The position numbers and the translations under genes were made by a program. Below the pieces are notes generated by a model. The model did no database searches. It was not told the origin of the DNA and saw only the letters and a list, made by a program, of their open reading frames with translations. From assembly GCF_028682475.1 (NCBI RefSeq), contig NZ_JANHLE010000007.1, forward strand, positions 163,609 to 227,608: a DNA stretch of 64,000 bases. Reading direction: 5' to 3'. Of the stretch, positions 37,738-45,412 are shown one piece after another; position 1 is the stretch's first letter; every line of letters begins with the position of its first letter. Source of the stretch: Pseudomonas putida. GTDB taxonomy: Bacteria > Pseudomonadota > Gammaproteobacteria > Pseudomonadales > Pseudomonadaceae.

Positions 37738-39019
37738 GGTCTTCTCCTTGGGCAATGCTGGAAAACGGGCTTGAGGTCGCCTGCGGCTGTTTGCCGAGCA
37801 GCGGGCGTTTGCGGATTTCGCTGAAGTACATCCAGATGAGCGACACCCAGACCACGCCGTACATCAGCATGAAGGCCGAGGAGCGCACGCCGGTCAGGTC
37901 CACCAGGGCGCCGAACATGATCGGCAGGATGAAGCCGCCCAGACCGCCGGCCAGGCCGACGATGCCGGACACGGCGCCCATGTTTTGCGGGTAGTCATTG
38001 GCGATGTACTTGAACACCGAGGCTTTGCCGAAGGCGAAGGCAATGCCGATGATGAACAGCAGGACGGTGAACAGCACCGGGTTCAGACCGATGTGGAAGT
38101 CCAGCGGACCATTGAGGGTTTGCACCTGCAGCTGGGTCTGCGGGTAGGACAGCAGGAACAGGCAGATCCAGCTGACCCACAGCACCCACCAGGTCACGCT
38201 CTGCGCGCCCCAGCGGTCCGACATCCAGCCACCGACGGCGCGCAGCACGCCACCGGGCAAGGAGAAACAGGCAGCCAGCAGCGCTGCGCTTTGCAGGCTG
38301 AAACCGTATTCGGCGACGTAGTACTTGGTCATCCACAGCGCCAGGGCCACGTAACCGCCGAAGACGATCGAGTAGTACTGGCAGTAGCGCCACACCGCAG
38401 GATCCTTCAGGGCCTTGAGCTGCTCGCCGAGGTTGGCGCCCTTGGCGCTGCGGTGGGCCTTGTTGTCGGCACTGAGAAACCAGAACAGCAGCGCGGTGAT
38501 GAACAGGATCGCACTGAAGACTTTCGGCACCAGCTGCCAGCTGCCCGCGGCAATCAGCGCCGGGGCCAGAAACTTGGTCACTGCCGAGCCTGCGTTACCG
38601 GCACCGAACACGCCCATGGCAAAGCCCTGGTTGTCTTTGTCGAACCATTTGGCGACGTAGGCGATACCGACCGAGAACGAGCCCCCGGCCAGGCCGACGA
38701 ACAACCCCAGCACCAGGAACTGCCAGTAAGCGGTGGCGTGGCTGATCAGGTACAGCGGCAGCACACAGGCGAGCATCAGCAGGAAGAACACGCTGCGTCC
38801 GCCAAAACGGTCGGTCAACAGCCCAAGCGGCAAGCGCACCAGTGAGCCGGTCAGCACCGGGGTAGCGGCCAGCAGGCCGAACTGGGTTTCGTTGAGCTGG
38901 AGCAGTTCCTTGATCGGGACGCCGAGCACGGCAAACATCATCCAGACCATGAAACAGACGGTGAAGGCCAGCGTGCTCATGCCCAGTACCAGGCCTTGTC
39001 GTACACGCGGTGGGGTCAT
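37724..39019 (-). CDS. narK1: Nitrate/nitrite transporter, MFS (NarK1 type)
   Basis: The 431-aa protein starts MTPPRVRQGLVLGMSTLAFT and has twelve helices. It has the nitrate-porter signatures GLFVGLAGGSFSVGIAYV and GIVGLAGGLGGFILPIMFG. NarK1-type porters are nitrate/proton symporters. It opens the narK1K2GHJI-ppi-moaA operon; the Anr box at 39080, the IHF-like site and NarL-type sites lie upstream. Confidence 0.94.
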   Translation of the reverse strand: MTPPRVRQGLVLGMSTLAFTVCFMVWMMFAVLGVPIKELLQLNETQFGLLAATPVLTGSLVRLPLGLLTDRFGGRSVFFLLMLACVLPLYLISHATAYWQFLVLGLFVGLAGGSFSVGIAYVAKWFDKDNQGFAMGVFGAGNAGSAVTKFLAPALIAAGSWQLVPKVFSAILFITALLFWFLSADNKAHRSAKGANLGEQLKALKDPAVWRYCQYYSIVFGGYVALALWMTKYYVAEYGFSLQSAALLAACFSLPGGVLRAVGGWMSDRWGAQSVTWWVLWVSWICLFLLSYPQTQLQVQTLNGPLDFHIGLNPVLFTVLLFIIGIAFAFGKASVFKYIANDYPQNMGAVSGIVGLAGGLGGFILPIMFGALVDLTGVRSSAFMLMYGVVWVSLIWMYFSEIRKRPLLGKQPQATSSPFSSIAQGEDHVGS

Positions 39020-39079
39020 GTTGGGTCTCCGGTCAGTTCGCTATGGCCCGCAGACTAGAGAGGCAAACCCCGGAAAAAC

Positions 39080-39093
39080 TTGACCCGGATCAA
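39080..39093. promoter_or_regulatory. Anr/Dnr box of the narK1 promoter
   Basis: TTGACCCGGATCAA fits TTGAC-N4-ATCAA, with its first base 61 bases upstream of the narK1 start. The distance is right for activation of the nar operon from about -41.5. Confidence 0.88.
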
Positions 39094-39131
39094 AGAAGCC
39101 TGGACGCCTCCAGGCCTATGCTTGTACTGCC

Positions 39132-39147
39132 TACCTCCATCGAGGTA
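39132..39147. promoter_or_regulatory. NarL 7-2-7 inverted heptamer site
   Basis: TACCTCC-AT-CGAGGTA. Two heptamers in the 7-2-7 arrangement required by NarL. It lies 113 bases from narK1 and is separated from the Anr box by an IHF-like site on the other side, a layout known for the narK1 promoter of P. aeruginosa. Confidence 0.8.
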
Positions 39148-39175
39148 GGTCCGAAAAACCTCTAAACCCTTTGTT

Positions 39176-39188
39176 TATCAGTGTCTTG
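39176..39188. promoter_or_regulatory. IHF-like site
   Basis: TATCAGTGTCTTG matches WATCAR-N4-TTR. Bending here could bring NarL bound further up to the Anr-bound narK1 promoter. The consensus is short, so chance occurrence is possible. Confidence 0.5.
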
Positions 39189-39335
39189 TCAGTTTCATCC
39201 AGGATATTCGGGCAAACCCTGCGGGTCAGAACTCTTTAGAGGTAGAGCGCCAGGGACCGGTCGCCACTTCATCGGCAGCTACCCACTGGAGCCCTGCATG
39301 CGCACTTTCCCCCTCCTCCGTTCAGTCTCGCGGTC

Positions 39336-41138
39336 ATGATCCGCTGGCTGCGTAGTTCGCTACCCGCGCGTGCCGGCCTGGCGGTGATCCTGATCGCGGT
39401 GCTGGCGCTGGCCAGCTCGCTGAGCGCCGGGCTGATCGCCTGGTTCAGCCAGGGCGATGCGGCGGCGATCAATACCGCAGGTTCGGTGCGCATGGAGACC
39501 TATCGCCTGAGCTGGAACCTGGCCGCCGGCGCCGATCGCGACGAAATCAACCGCATCAGCCAGAGCCTGCAACAGCGGCTCAACAGTCAGACGCTGAAGA
39601 ACGTGCTGGAAGACGGCAGCAACGAAGCGCTCAATGGCAGCTACCAACAGCTGCAGGACTACTGGCAGCACACCCTTGGCCCGGCCCTTGAGCGTGGCGA
39701 TGCCACCGCGTTCCAGGCCAGCACCCTGCCCTTCATCGAACAGCTCAACCAGTTCGTCAACCTGCTGCAGCGCCAGAGCGAACACAAGCAGAGCTGGCAA
39801 CAGATGATTCAGGGTGCGGCGCTGTTCATCACCATGATCGTCCTGCTGGTCGGCCTCTACGAACTGCAAAGCAGCGTGATCAGCCCGCTGCAGGAGCTGG
39901 TGGACGCCACTCAGCGCTTTCAGCGCGGCGAGTACCAGGCGCGGGTCAACCATCAATCCGAAGATGAGTTGGGCCAGCTGGCCACCAGCTTCAACGCCAT
40001 GGCCGAGACCATCGAGCAGTCCCACCGCACCCTCGAAACCCAGGTCCGGCAAAAAACCCTGAACCTGCAACAGGCCAACGCTGCCCTCGAACTGCTGTAT
40101 CAAAGCAGTCGCAGCCTGGCCACGCGCCTGGCCAATGCCGAGGGCCTGGATGAGTTGATCCGGCGGTTTCAGCAGCGCCTGCCCGGCCTGCGCCTGTCGC
40201 TGTGCCTGCAGGGCCAGTTGCAGGCCCCGGCCCAGCAATTGCTCGCCCTGCATGGCGCCGACAGCCGTAGAGTCTGTGCCAGCAGCGATTGCGCCACCTG
40301 CCAGCGCCACGAGCAACTTAGCCCGCACATCTACAGCATCAGCAACCAGGGCAGCTCGCTGGGCGAACTGAAAGCGCACTTTATCGATGGCCATGCGCCG
40401 CAGGGCTGGGAAACCCAGCTTATCCAGGCCCTGGCCAACCTGATCGGTACTTCGCTGTCACTCAAGCGCCAACGCGAGCAGGACCATCGCCTGCTGCTGC
40501 TCGAAGAGCGCGCCATCATCGCCCGCGAGCTGCATGATTCACTGGCCCAAGCGCTGTCCTACATGAAACTGCAGGTCAGCCGCATGCAGACCCTGATGCG
40601 CCGTGGCGAGCCGGTAGAGACCCTGGAAGGCGTCACCGCCGAGCTGCGCGAAGGCTTGAACAATGCCTACCGCCAACTGCGCGAACTGCTCACCACCTTT
40701 CGCCTGCAGATTCACGACGCAGGCCTGGTGCAGGGCCTCAAGGACACCGCGCAGGAGTTCAGCCGCCGGGGTGATTTCCAGGTTCACCTGCACGTCGACA
40801 ACCTGGCCTTCGAGCTATCGGCCAGCGAACAGATTCACATCCTGCAGATCACCCGCGAGGCGCTTTCCAACTGCCTGCGCCATGCCCATGCGCAAAACGC
40901 CTGGCTGCAACTGCGCCAGGACGGTGAAACCGTGCGCCTGTCGATCGAAGACGACGGACGCGGTTTTGTCGGCAGCCGCGACCCGCGCGAGCATCACGGC
41001 CTGAACATCATGGATGAGCGCTCGCGCAGCCTCCATGGCCAGTTGCAGATTCTTTCCAGGGAGCCGCAAGGCACCCTCGTCCAGATGGAGTTCCACCCGG
41101 AATTCCTCGGCCGCCATCCCCAAGGAAATGTCACATGA
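39336..41138 (+). CDS. narX: Nitrate/nitrite sensor histidine kinase
   Basis: The 600-aa protein has TM1 (13-35) and the periplasmic P-box INTAGSVRMETYRL directly after it, which binds nitrate. TM2 (about 160-180), a HAMP domain, and a central GAF-like module with the Cys motif CASSDCATC (about 312-320) follow. The NarX-type H-box is ARELHDSLAQALSYMKLQ (about 397) and the HATPase is DDGRGF. It phosphorylates NarL, whose gene overlaps its stop (ATGA). Confidence 0.95.
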   Translation: MIRWLRSSLPARAGLAVILIAVLALASSLSAGLIAWFSQGDAAAINTAGSVRMETYRLSWNLAAGADRDEINRISQSLQQRLNSQTLKNVLEDGSNEALNGSYQQLQDYWQHTLGPALERGDATAFQASTLPFIEQLNQFVNLLQRQSEHKQSWQQMIQGAALFITMIVLLVGLYELQSSVISPLQELVDATQRFQRGEYQARVNHQSEDELGQLATSFNAMAETIEQSHRTLETQVRQKTLNLQQANAALELLYQSSRSLATRLANAEGLDELIRRFQQRLPGLRLSLCLQGQLQAPAQQLLALHGADSRRVCASSDCATCQRHEQLSPHIYSISNQGSSLGELKAHFIDGHAPQGWETQLIQALANLIGTSLSLKRQREQDHRLLLLEERAIIARELHDSLAQALSYMKLQVSRMQTLMRRGEPVETLEGVTAELREGLNNAYRQLRELLTTFRLQIHDAGLVQGLKDTAQEFSRRGDFQVHLHVDNLAFELSASEQIHILQITREALSNCLRHAHAQNAWLQLRQDGETVRLSIEDDGRGFVGSRDPREHHGLNIMDERSRSLHGQLQILSREPQGTLVQMEFHPEFLGRHPQGNVT

Positions 41139-41782
41139 ATAGCCCTGCGCGTTGCCGCATCCTCCTGGTCGACGACCACCCCATGATGCGTCGTGGCATC
41201 CGCCAGATGCTCGAACTGGAAGACGATTTCAAGATCGTCGGCGAAGCCAATCACGGCGAAGAAGCCCTGGCCATGATCGAACCGCTGCAACCGGACCTGG
41301 TGCTGCTCGACAACAACATGCCGCAGATGAATGGCATCGAAACCCTGCGCCACCTGCGCAGCCAGAACTATGGCGGCAAAGTCCTGCTGTTCACCGTCTC
41401 CGATGCCGAAGACGATATCCGCGATGCCCTGCGCCTGGACGCCGATGGTTATCTGCTCAAGGACATGGAACCGGAGTTGCTGATCCAGTCCATCCGCGAT
41501 GCCATGAACGGCGCACTGGTGATCAGCCCCGGCCTCACCCAGGTCATGGCCCAAGCGCTGCGTTCACCGCCCCGGCATGCCGAAGTAGAACTGACCGAAC
41601 GCGAGCGCCAGGTACTCAAGACCATCGCCAGCGGCTACAGCAACAAGGTCATCGGCCACAAGCTGGGGATCACCGAAGGCACGGTCAAAGTGCATGTGAA
41701 GAACCTGCTGCACAAACTCGGCTTGCGCTCACGGGTCGAGGCGGCCGTCTGGGCCATGGAGCATCTGCGTCAACACGGCTGA
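41135..41782 (+). CDS. narL: Nitrate/nitrite response regulator
   Basis: The 215-aa protein has a receiver (LLVDDHPMMRRGI, phospho-acceptor Asp in LVLLDNNMPQMNG) and a LuxR/NarL-type HTH (LTERERQVLKTIASGYSNKVIGHKLGITEGTVKVHVKNLL). It binds TACYYMT-type heptamers; candidate targets in this window are upstream of narK1 and moaB. Its gene overlaps narX by four bases. Confidence 0.95.
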   Translation: MNSPARCRILLVDDHPMMRRGIRQMLELEDDFKIVGEANHGEEALAMIEPLQPDLVLLDNNMPQMNGIETLRHLRSQNYGGKVLLFTVSDAEDDIRDALRLDADGYLLKDMEPELLIQSIRDAMNGALVISPGLTQVMAQALRSPPRHAEVELTERERQVLKTIASGYSNKVIGHKLGITEGTVKVHVKNLLHKLGLRSRVEAAVWAMEHLRQHG

Positions 41783-41861
41783 CTGCCCCTTTGGAGGTAG
41801 ACCTGCGGAGGCATAGGCCGCAGGTGCCGGGCGTTCTACCATGACCGCCAGGAGGTACGCC

Positions 41862-42539
41862 ATGCTGACCCACCCTTCCCTCGTACTGTTTTTGCGCCGC
41901 CATCACCTGTTCAGCCACTTGCCCGAACGCATCTTCGAACAGGTCTGCGGCCTGGCCATGCAACGCCGCCTCGGCTGTCACGACACCCTCATGCACCAGG
42001 GCGACGCGGCCAAACGCTTCTTCCTGCTGGTCAGTGGCCAGATCAAGCTGTACCGCATCACCGCCCAGGGCCAGGAGAACCTGGTAGAGATCATCCAGCC
42101 CGGGCAATCCTTCGCCGAAGCCTTGCTGTTCAGCCAGACCCGCTACTACCCGGTGAGCGCCACCGCGCTCAAGGACAGCGTGGTGGTCAGCGTCGAGGGC
42201 AGCCACTACCGCAATGCCCTGGAAGACCAACCGCAAGTGTGCCTGGCGATCCTTGCGAGCATGAGCATCCATCTGCACCAACGGCTCAAGGACATCGACA
42301 CCCTGACCCTGGCCAGCGCCAGCCAGCGGGTGATCAGCTTTCTTCTGCAGGAGCAGGACCCCGACGACGGCCGGGTCGTACTGCAGGTGTCCAAACGCCT
42401 GGTGGCGTCGAAGCTGGGAATTCAGCCGGAAACCTTTTCACGCATCCTTCATCGCCTGGTGGAAAGCGGCCTGATTGCCATGGAGCGCAGGGACATTCGC
42501 ATTCTGGCGACCGAGGCACTGGTCGACTATCAAGCCTGA
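41862..42539 (+). CDS. Crp/Fnr-family regulator next to narXL (Dnr-like, no Fe-S cysteines)
   Basis: Start ATG 41862 has an AGGAGG site; an ATG seven codons upstream overlaps that site and is rejected. The 225-aa product has a cyclic-nucleotide-like sensor domain (GDAAKRFFLLVSGQIKLYRIT) and a Crp HTH ending QPETFSRILHRLVESGLI, with the E..SR recognition residues that read TTGAT. It lacks the N-terminal Cys cluster of Anr/Fnr, so it is a Dnr-type, probably haem-based, sensor. It resembles Dnr at 54931 and is a paralogue. Its position after narL suggests a nitrate-coupled role. Confidence 0.85.
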   Translation: MLTHPSLVLFLRRHHLFSHLPERIFEQVCGLAMQRRLGCHDTLMHQGDAAKRFFLLVSGQIKLYRITAQGQENLVEIIQPGQSFAEALLFSQTRYYPVSATALKDSVVVSVEGSHYRNALEDQPQVCLAILASMSIHLHQRLKDIDTLTLASASQRVISFLLQEQDPDDGRVVLQVSKRLVASKLGIQPETFSRILHRLVESGLIAMERRDIRILATEALVDYQA

Positions 42540-42563
42540 CGGGCCTATCACTGGAGAGTCTTC

Positions 42564-42938
42564 ATGCCCCGCACTGCCCTGCCCCTGGTCTACGCCTGCT
42601 CCGGTTGCTCCAACGTTGCGCAACTGGCCAACAACGTCGCGCTGCGCCTCGACCGTGAAGGCCTGGCGCAGATGTCGTGCATCGCCGGGGTCGGCGGGCA
42701 GGTGCCGGCGCTGGTCAATCTGGCCTGTTCGGGACGCTGGATTCTGGCGCTTGACGGCTGCCCGCTGCAGTGTGTCGCCGGTTGCCTGCGCCAGCACGGC
42801 CTGCAGGCCGACAAGCACCTGATCCTCAGCCAGCAGGGGCTGCGCAAGCGTTATGGCGAGGATTGCAGTGAGGCGCAGGCCGATGAGTTGTTTGCCGAGG
42901 TGAGTCAGTTGTTGGTGAACTATGCCGGTCAAAAGTGA
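42564..42938 (+). CDS. DGC-domain putative zinc-binding protein
   Basis: The 124-aa protein has YACSGCSNVAQLANNVAL at the N-terminus and the LALDGCPLQCVAGCL motif that names the DGC family (Asp-Gly-Cys), plus a third Cys in MSCIAGVGG. Four to five Cys in these positions suggest a metal site, in the cytoplasm. Proteins of this family recur in anaerobic-respiration clusters, and this gene is 24 bases after the Crp/Fnr gene. Function unknown. Confidence 0.8.
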   Translation: MPRTALPLVYACSGCSNVAQLANNVALRLDREGLAQMSCIAGVGGQVPALVNLACSGRWILALDGCPLQCVAGCLRQHGLQADKHLILSQQGLRKRYGEDCSEAQADELFAEVSQLLVNYAGQK

Positions 42939-43382
42939 CGTGCCGTGAAGACGTAAAGGTGACCTGAAACTTCACTGCGAACGGAACAGCTCGTCATATT
43001 CCAAGCCATAGTCCCTCCAACGAGAAACCTATCAATTTGATGTAGTGGCCCTACCGACTGATTTGCCTACGGCGGTCCACTTCAGCACTCCCCACAGCTC
43101 ACATCGCTTGCAACACCAGCCCGTCGGCGCTATCGTCCCCTGTCGCTGCAAACTCAGCGATCAGGTTTGGCGACCTGAACTACCCAAGGCGCATAGGCGC
43201 CCATACATGAATGCCGGCGCTTTTTTTGCGCCCGCATGTCCGTGCTATGGCGGCTGTGCGTGGGAGACATTCGTGTCTGCCGGTTTCTTTGGGTACCGGT
43301 TCGCCAACCTGCGCACAGCTGCCACCCTCAATCGTTTGGCGACGGTTCGTGGCAGCTCCCATTACCCAAAGGAGTTCCACCC
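42939..43382. other. Intergenic region with decayed leader copy and structured leader
   Basis: A 444-base gap between DGC gene and a small gene. Bases 42939-43140 show no credible gene. At 43161-43178 there is a perfect hairpin, TCAGGT-TTGGCG-ACCTGA, containing TTTGGCGAC (43166-43174) then TACCCAAGG (43181-43189). Both also occur in the 43335-43372 leader, so this may be a degenerate earlier copy. GGCGC-T7-GCGCC at 43216-43232 is another short hairpin. The structured RNA is annotated separately. Confidence 0.5.
43248..43357 (+). ncRNA. Candidate structured 5' leader with three-way junction, pseudoknot and alternative stem
   Basis: P1: 43248-43261 pairs with 43311-43324, 14 pairs counting two G-U. 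Inside it, P2 is AGACA-TTCG-TGTCT (43265-43278, a UUCG tetraloop) and P3 is CCGGT-N10-ACCGG (43280-43299). The junction strand TCGCCAA (43301-43307) is exactly complementary to TTGGCGA (43336-43342), a seven-pair pseudoknot. GTGGCAGCT (43349-43357) is exactly complementary to AGCTGCCAC (43317-43325), giving a nine-pair stem that excludes P1. The element ends 10 bases before the AAAGGAG of the next gene, as expected for a cis-acting RNA. Family identity is not known to me. Confidence 0.6.
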
Positions 43383-43634
43383 ATGCAAATTTTCAACTCA
43401 ACGACATCACAGCTGCGCTTCGAAGAGTCTACTCAGCAGCTCCAAACTTGCCTCTGGACCTTAGAGCTGCTTTCCGAGGTCCTTATCGAAAATGACGATC
43501 GTCAAGGCAGTCTTCCCGAACCTCAACTTACCTTTCGAAATATCGCCGGTCTTCATGGTGCGCTTCGCATCATCAATCGCTTAGCAGGTGAGGAATGTTC
43601 GAAGTTGATAGCGATGGGCGCCACTCACCAATAA
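43383..43634 (+). CDS. Small hypothetical protein after structured leader
   Basis: The 83-aa protein (MQIFNSTTSQLRFEESTQQL) has an AAAGGAG site nine bases before ATG 43383. It is predicted mainly helical, with CLWTLELLSEVLIENDD and IAGLHGALRIINRLAGEE. No TM helix or catalytic motif is visible. It resembles small Pseudomonas proteins of unknown function, for which I cannot name a family safely. The leader RNA upstream is probably its control element. Confidence 0.6.
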   Translation: MQIFNSTTSQLRFEESTQQLQTCLWTLELLSEVLIENDDRQGSLPEPQLTFRNIAGLHGALRIINRLAGEECSKLIAMGATHQ

Positions 43635-43727
43635 GGCACCGTCCTACGGGCTGCCGGGAAGTTACCTACATACAGGAAAACGCTTCCCTGGCTAGCCTGC
43701 CTACTCCAACGACAAGGAGTAGCGCTT

Positions 43728-44213
43728 ATGGCCAGTCACGGCTACATGACCATCACCGGCAACCAACAAGGTGTGATTTCCGCCGGCTGTTCAACACCCG
43801 ACTCCATTGGTAACAAATGCCAGAGCGGCCATACCGATGAAATCATGGTGTTGTCGTACACACACAGCATGATCAACGTCGACAACACCCCGAATCCCAC
43901 CCATCATCCCATCGTCATTACCAAAGCCATTGACAAGTCATCTCCCTTGTTGGCTCAAGCCTTGGCTACCCGGGAAGAAATCGAATGCCAGATCCACTTT
44001 TATCGGGTAAGCCCGAATGGAGGGCAGGAAAAGTACTTCAGCGTCGAGATTAAAGGTGGCCAGGTAGCAGAACTGGTATCGGATGTCCCTCACGCGGTAC
44101 TGCAGAACGAGACGGAAGCTCAGGAAGTGCTCTCGCTGCGTTACCAGACCATCCGCTGGACCCACCACATCGCCGGCACAAGCGCTTATACCTACTGGGG
44201 CGCGGGTAAATGA
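43728..44213 (+). CDS. hcp: Hcp-family type VI secretion tube protein (orphan)
   Basis: The 161-aa protein starts MASHGYMTITGNQQGVISAG, with the typical Hcp N-terminus and the conserved IVITKAIDKSSPLLAQALATRE stretch. An AAGGAG site precedes it. Hcp hexamers form the type VI tube and carry effectors through their lumen. No other tss gene is in the window, so it is an orphan hcp; it overlaps the next gene by four bases, as in hcp-effector-immunity cassettes. Confidence 0.92.
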   Translation: MASHGYMTITGNQQGVISAGCSTPDSIGNKCQSGHTDEIMVLSYTHSMINVDNTPNPTHHPIVITKAIDKSSPLLAQALATREEIECQIHFYRVSPNGGQEKYFSVEIKGGQVAELVSDVPHAVLQNETEAQEVLSLRYQTIRWTHHIAGTSAYTYWGAGK

Positions 44214-44923
44214 CTTCACGCCCCTCTCCATTATTATTGGACCCTAACGACTACTGGGTTGTCTGCGAAGCCGCAAGTAGTCTGACTAAACAGGCCTGCA
44301 CTCTCGCTGCCATACATATCAAGGACGGTGTGGTTCGCACGCAGTTCAACCGGGAGATGGCCTATTACGCCAAACACATTGCCGACGACGTAGCGAATGG
44401 GAAGAAGACGCCGGATGAGGCGTTGCTGGAGATCAAGAATGAACAGTGGAGTCTGATCAATCAGTCACTGGAGATTAGCAGAAAAGGTGCCGGGGTCATT
44501 GCGGGGGTATTCCAGGTAGCTGCTGGAGCGACAATCTGCGCCAGTCCTGCGATTATACTTTGCGGTGTGGCAGGCCTCCCGATGATCGCACACGGTGCGA
44601 ACAACATTTACGAGAATGGTGAGAATTTACTGACGGGGCGTTCGGATAGTGAGGGCTGGGTTCGAAAAGGTTATCAGGCCGTTGCGAAGTCCATGGGTGG
44701 CAGCATGCGAGATGGAAATATCGCTTATGGGGTGTCTGATATCGGGTTGTCCGTTTATGGAATGACCAGAATGGTGTTGAGAACAGGGGCATGGAAACTG
44801 TTCAAATATATACCCTCTGATTACGTGCGCTCTTATATAAATATGAGCAGAGGGGCGATTGTATTTGAAGTGGGTGTCGACATGTTGACCGGAGAGCAGG
44901 TGTATGTAGAGACAAAAAAATGA
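44210..44923 (+). CDS. Putative Hcp-associated effector (DUF4225-like)
   Basis: The 237-aa protein, translationally coupled to hcp, shows the DUF4225-type stretch QFNREMAYYAKHIADDVANGKKTPDEALLEIKNEQ. A hydrophobic pair of helices follows (VIAGVFQVAAGATICASPAIILCGVAGLPMIAHG, about residues 93-127). The end is EVGVDMLTGEQVYVETKK. A membrane-inserting mode of toxicity is suggested by the helices, but no catalytic motif is seen. Codon usage is poorer in GC than flanking genes, consistent with transfer. The effector role is inferred from cassette order. Confidence 0.75.
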   Translation: MTSRPSPLLLDPNDYWVVCEAASSLTKQACTLAAIHIKDGVVRTQFNREMAYYAKHIADDVANGKKTPDEALLEIKNEQWSLINQSLEISRKGAGVIAGVFQVAAGATICASPAIILCGVAGLPMIAHGANNIYENGENLLTGRSDSEGWVRKGYQAVAKSMGGSMRDGNIAYGVSDIGLSVYGMTRMVLRTGAWKLFKYIPSDYVRSYINMSRGAIVFEVGVDMLTGEQVYVETKK

Positions 44924-45225
44924 TCCTGTCGCTGTATATTGGTGCTTCGCTGATAGCTGTGACAGTGGCTTACTACCTAAGACTCCAGCTTTCCGGGCCC
45001 CAATTAGGCTACCTGAAATCTTTCGCTTGCCTGGCCTTTAATCTGTTCTTCGTAACCTATCACTTGAGGTGGTTTAAAAGAGAGTACCTTCTGTTCGTTG
45101 GCTACACCCCTGATCTTTTCGATGAACATTTATCACTGCAGTGGTTGATTTTTGGGTGTTTGATCTTGCATTGCTTTGCTAATCCGGTGGGGTGGAAGCT
45201 CAGGCGTTGGTACTCGCCGTGGTGA
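44920..45225 (+). CDS. Small membrane protein, probable immunity protein of the cassette
   Basis: The 101-aa protein overlaps the effector gene by ATGA. Three hydrophobic segments are evident (1-22, 31-50, 72-90), so it sits in the inner membrane, as expected if the effector attacks membranes. No family is recognised. Its immunity role is inferred only from overlap, size and position. Confidence 0.65.
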   Translation: MILSLYIGASLIAVTVAYYLRLQLSGPQLGYLKSFACLAFNLFFVTYHLRWFKREYLLFVGYTPDLFDEHLSLQWLIFGCLILHCFANPVGWKLRRWYSPW

Positions 45226-45302
45226 TACGAGGTCGCCATCGCCAATTGGTCAGCCCGCCATTCCAAAACCGGCACTCAGCGACCCCGTTGAGATTGCCCC
45301 CT

Positions 45303-45391
45303 TGTGGGAGCTGGCCTTGCCAGCGATACAGACGCTGCGCAACACCCGACACACCGCGGCGATTTCATCGCCGGCAAGGCCGGCTCCCACA
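45303..45391. repeat. REP pair, second subfamily
   Basis: TGTGGGAGCTGGCCTTGCCA then GCGAT is mirrored by TCATCGCCGGCAAGGCCGGC then TCCCAC. The stem core is GCTGGCCTTGCCAGC rather than GCGGGCTTGCCCCGC, which distinguishes it from the commoner type in this window. It lies between the effector cassette and ubiT, whose stop is nearby. Confidence 0.85.
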
Positions 45392-45412
45392 CTGATCTCT
45401 GCCGTCCGCAGT

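Larger units (their letters stand above)
39020..39335. other. narK1-narX divergent control region
   Basis: This 316-base gap holds the promoters of the leftward nar operon and the rightward narXL pair. It contains the Anr box, an inverted NarL heptamer pair, an IHF-like sequence and one more NarL heptamer (AGAGGTA at 39238-39244). No open frame belongs here. Confidence 0.8.

Noticed and set aside
41792..41824. NarL heptamer GGAGGTA and hairpin CCTGCGG/CCGCAGG between narL and the Crp/Fnr gene
   Set aside because: A single heptamer without a partner and a hairpin without T-run are too weak to annotate as regulatory sites.
43025..43042. ATCAATTTGAT as an Anr box
   Set aside because: The half-sites are in reverse order (ATCAA before TTGAT), so it does not match TTGAT-N4-ATCAA.
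42958..43382. Short + strand frames at 43045-43464 and 43211-43495
   Set aside because: They have no ribosome site, run through the structured leader and stop at random. The supported gene here starts at 43383.
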